Source: Oscillospiraceae bacterium (lineage in GTDB: Bacteria; Bacillota_A; Clostridia; Oscillospirales; Oscillospiraceae). From it: a stretch of DNA of 6,114 nt. A model generated the notes under the pieces. It worked only from the letters and a program-made list of their open reading frames with translations, was not told the origin of the DNA and did not search any database. Where the stretch lies: assembly GCA_017415945.1 (NCBI GenBank), contig JAFQDR010000134.1, positions 1 through 6,114 of the forward strand, given 5' to 3'. Below, one piece after another: positions 4,424-6,114 of the stretch. Both the position numbers and the translations under genes were made by a program. Each line of letters opens with the position of its first letter. Position 1 is the stretch's first letter.

Positions 4424-5767
4424 TTACAGGCCCAGACGTTCGGACTGTTCCTTGGACCAGAAGAAGCCCCATGCTGCCAGCTGCTTGTTGACTGCGGTGT
4501 CCTTAGCGGACCAGTAGTTCATTTCGCGCTTTGCAAACATATCGTCGATTTCTTCTGCGGAGTAGCCGAAGTAAGACAGAACTTCGCGGTTGTGTTCGCC
4601 GAAGGTGGGAGCGGTACCAACAACCTTGGAGGGGTTCTTCTTGAACAGGTTTACGGGAGCCATACCCTTCATCTTGCCAAACACAGCGTCTTCCCATTCA
4701 ATGATGTTGCCGCGAGCTTCGTACTGGGGATCTTCAATGATTTCAGCGGGGCCGAAGCAGGGCTGGCAGGGAACACCTGCACCCTCAAAGATTTCTACCA
4801 GTTCGGCAGCGGTACGTGCTGCACAGAATTCTTCCATGAGCTTTTCTGCTCTTGCGCCGCGAGGATCGAACAGGGGGAAGCCGGTGCAGCCCTTGGGAAT
4901 GTCGCCTTCACCAACCTTGCCCATGCCGATGATGGGATAGCCGCGTTCTACGGGACCCTGACCGGTGCAGCCAACGAAGATCGCAGAGCCGTCCTTAGTG
5001 TCATAGAAGGAGAAACAGCAAGCCATGTCATGCTTATTGCCGGTACGGAAGGGAACGGGTTCGCCGGCCTTGGGGTAACCCTTGTTCAGCCAAGTAGAGG
5101 GATAGTCGTCCAGCAGACGGAACATGTTGTCGTACTGTGCTACGTCGCAGGAGTCGCCTTCGCCGTGGTTCTTAGCATGGATGTAGCCTGCCAGAGCGCA
5201 CAGAGCGGTGTTGTAAGCGGTAACGTAGTCGGACAGGTAGGGGTTAACCTTCAGAGGACCGGACTTGGGATTTACGCCGTTCATGTACATGTAGCCGCCC
5301 ATTGCCTGACCGGAAACGTCGTAGGAAGCCTTGTCCTTGTAGGGGCCGAACTGGCCGTAGCCGGAAACGTGAACGATCGCCAGCTTGGGGTTTACTTCCC
5401 AGATAGCTTCGTCGGACAGACCGCGCTTTTCGTAGGAGCCGGGACGACCTGCTTCGATCCAAATGTCTGCCCACTGTACGCACTTCAGGAAGACTTCCTT
5501 GCCGCGCTTGGTAGCGGTGTTCAGAGTGATGGAGAATTCGTTTCTGTGGTTCTGGGACCAGGATGCGGTGCCGCGAGTCTGGCAGGGAATGTTGGGAGCT
5601 TCAGCCTGCAGAACCTGTGCGCCCATTTCAGCCATCAGAGAGCCTGCGAAGGGGCCTGCGATGTTGGTGCCGGTTACGAAAACCTTAACGCCGGACAGAA
5701 CGCCGAACTGAGGGAAATTGGTGAATTCCAGATGCTGGGCAGCTTCAACAAATTTTACGTTTGCCAT
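4424..5767 (-). CDS. Family III (CaiB/BaiF-type) CoA-transferase
   Basis: This 447-residue enzyme moves CoA between acyl-CoA thioesters and free carboxylic acids through an aspartyl-CoA anhydride. FGVLSGVKVFVTGTNIAGPF (21-40) is the standard family III opening. ADIWIEAGRPGSYEKRGLSD (100-119) and IVHVSGYGQFGP (131-142) follow. Asp180 in NPYLSDYV is the expected catalytic nucleophile, matching Asp169 of E. coli CaiB. Residues 241-310 (RTGNKHDM..FSFYDTKDG..IFVG.TG....RGYPIIG) and ARGNIIEWEDAVFGKMKG (351-368) agree closely with what I recall of BaiF, the bile-acid CoA-transferase of Clostridium scindens; carnitine CaiB is the next relative. About 30 extra C-terminal residues are unassigned. The ATG at 5767 follows AAAGGA at nine bases. 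The gene has its own promoter and terminator and very biased codons (Glu GAA, Leu CTG), suggesting high expression. Substrate is inferred: bile acid, a betaine or another carboxylate. Confidence 0.93.
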   Translation of the reverse strand: MANVKFVEAAQHLEFTNFPQFGVLSGVKVFVTGTNIAGPFAGSLMAEMGAQVLQAEAPNIPCQTRGTASWSQNHRNEFSITLNTATKRGKEVFLKCVQWADIWIEAGRPGSYEKRGLSDEAIWEVNPKLAIVHVSGYGQFGPYKDKASYDVSGQAMGGYMYMNGVNPKSGPLKVNPYLSDYVTAYNTALCALAGYIHAKNHGEGDSCDVAQYDNMFRLLDDYPSTWLNKGYPKAGEPVPFRTGNKHDMACCFSFYDTKDGSAIFVGCTGQGPVERGYPIIGMGKVGEGDIPKGCTGFPLFDPRGARAEKLMEEFCAARTAAELVEIFEGAGVPCQPCFGPAEIIEDPQYEARGNIIEWEDAVFGKMKGMAPVNLFKKNPSKVVGTAPTFGEHNREVLSYFGYSAEEIDDMFAKREMNYWSAKDTAVNKQLAAWGFFWSKEQSERLGL

Positions 5768-5791
5768 ATGAAATCATCCTTTCTATATGAT

Positions 5792-5849
5792 CCGAGGTCT
5801 TGCCCCGGCAGTATTACGCCATTTAATTGTGCTCTTTCTAAGCGCACAA
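5792..5849 (-). other. Leader of the CoA-transferase mRNA with two hairpins
   Basis: The leader of about 85 bases contains an inverted repeat at 5827-5849 (TTGTGCTCT and AGCGCACAA around five bases, eight of nine paired) close to the predicted transcription start. A shorter stem lies at 5792-5808 (CCGAGG with CCCCGG, one G-U pair in the transcript). Neither is followed by a T-run, so they are not terminators. They may be an operator or mRNA-stabilising structures. Confidence 0.45.
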
Positions 5850-5859
5850 CTCTATTCAT

Positions 5860-5888
5860 AGAATACCTTCCCCGCGGAAGATTGTCAA
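5860..5888 (-). promoter_or_regulatory. Promoter of the CoA-transferase gene
   Basis: On the minus strand a perfect -35 TTGACA (5883-5888) is followed 17 bases later by TATTCT (5860-5865), a four-of-six -10. Transcription should begin near 5853. The spacer carries the dyad CTTCC-N4-GGAAG (5867-5880), and a related TTCC-C-GGAA dyad lies upstream at 5898-5906. Confidence 0.75.
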
Positions 5889-5944
5889 TATTTTCACTTC
5901 CCGGAAATAACAGGTAAAATATGTATATATTGTCCCGTACATAT

Positions 5945-5976
5945 AAAAAAGACACGCAGCCAAAGCTGCGTGTCTT
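5945..5976 (-). terminator. Intrinsic terminator of a minus-strand gene beyond the right edge
   Basis: A 12-bp stem (AAGACACGCAGC and its complement, loop CAAA in plus sense) runs into six T on the minus strand. Its stem and flanks are the same as the CoA-transferase terminator at 4351-4383; only the loop and run lengths differ. It should insulate the CoA-transferase promoter from upstream transcription. Confidence 0.85.
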
Positions 5977-6114
5977 GAATTGTTTTTTGATTTTGCACTG
6001 ATTCTTTTGGATCTTGTCGCCATCTTTGACCTGCAAAAATTTATCATTGATTTTCTGTATGTCAAACGCAGCAGAAAAAATGCAGCCGGAATCTATCGTG
6101 CGCAAACTGCCGCC
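5977..6114. other. Window-edge stretch with no supportable gene
   Basis: One minus-strand frame stays open here but runs through the terminator hairpin at 5945-5976, so it is not a credible gene. The other two minus frames stop near 6094 and 6062, and either stop could be the true end of a gene lying mostly outside the window. A plus-strand frame is also open but has no ATG or ribosome binding site. The first 20 bases duplicate sequence downstream of the CoA-transferase gene. Confidence 0.5.

Noticed and set aside
4046..5917. A 623-codon open frame on the plus strand.
   Set aside because: It is antisense to the CoA-transferase gene. The sense gene rarely uses TTA, CTA or TCA codons in this register, which removes antisense stops. 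The translation has no recognisable domain and no convincing ribosome binding site.
5755..6105. A 116-codon minus-strand frame at the right edge.
   Set aside because: It reads straight through a strong terminator, the promoter and the leader of the CoA-transferase gene and overlaps its start codon out of frame.

Overview
This window looks like chromosome from a gut Firmicute of the class Clostridia, probably Oscillospiraceae/Ruminococcaceae-like. The grounds are roughly balanced base composition, strong Gram-positive ribosome binding sites (GGAGG), consensus sigma-A promoters, and intergenic hairpin modules beginning GTAGGGG, a style I associate with that group. The genus cannot be told from the sequence. 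Every supported gene is on the minus strand, so transcription runs from right to left.

Layout in transcription order. At 5945-5976 lies the terminator of a gene beyond the right edge. A promoter (5860-5888) and a leader with two hairpins precede a highly codon-biased family III CoA-transferase (4424-5767), which ends at a strong terminator (4351-4383). After a pair of inverted repeat modules (4254-4333), a second promoter (4208-4236) starts a compact four-gene operon (4176 to 2076): a lipoprotein, a membrane-anchored protein, a conserved soluble unknown and a DUF4275-like protein. Next comes a short-chain dehydrogenase/reductase (1138-1932) with its own promoter. It resembles clostridial NADP-dependent 7alpha-hydroxysteroid dehydrogenases. 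A 500-base gene-free stretch follows, holding several stem-loops, a second repeat-module pair and a consensus promoter flanked by Fur/Zur-type operators. That promoter drives a Fur-family regulator (231-635), coupled to the start of a zinc-type ABC transporter lipoprotein (1-222, cut by the window edge).

Two functional themes stand out. The left end is a classic autoregulated zinc-uptake unit: a Zur-like repressor and a ZnuA-like metal-binding lipoprotein behind a double operator. The two enzymes, each with its own promoter and signs of high expression, pair a BaiF/CaiB-like CoA-transferase with a 7alpha-HSDH-like dehydrogenase. This suggests bile-acid or related CoA-thioester chemistry, but the substrate is inference. 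The four small genes between them have no evident link to either theme.
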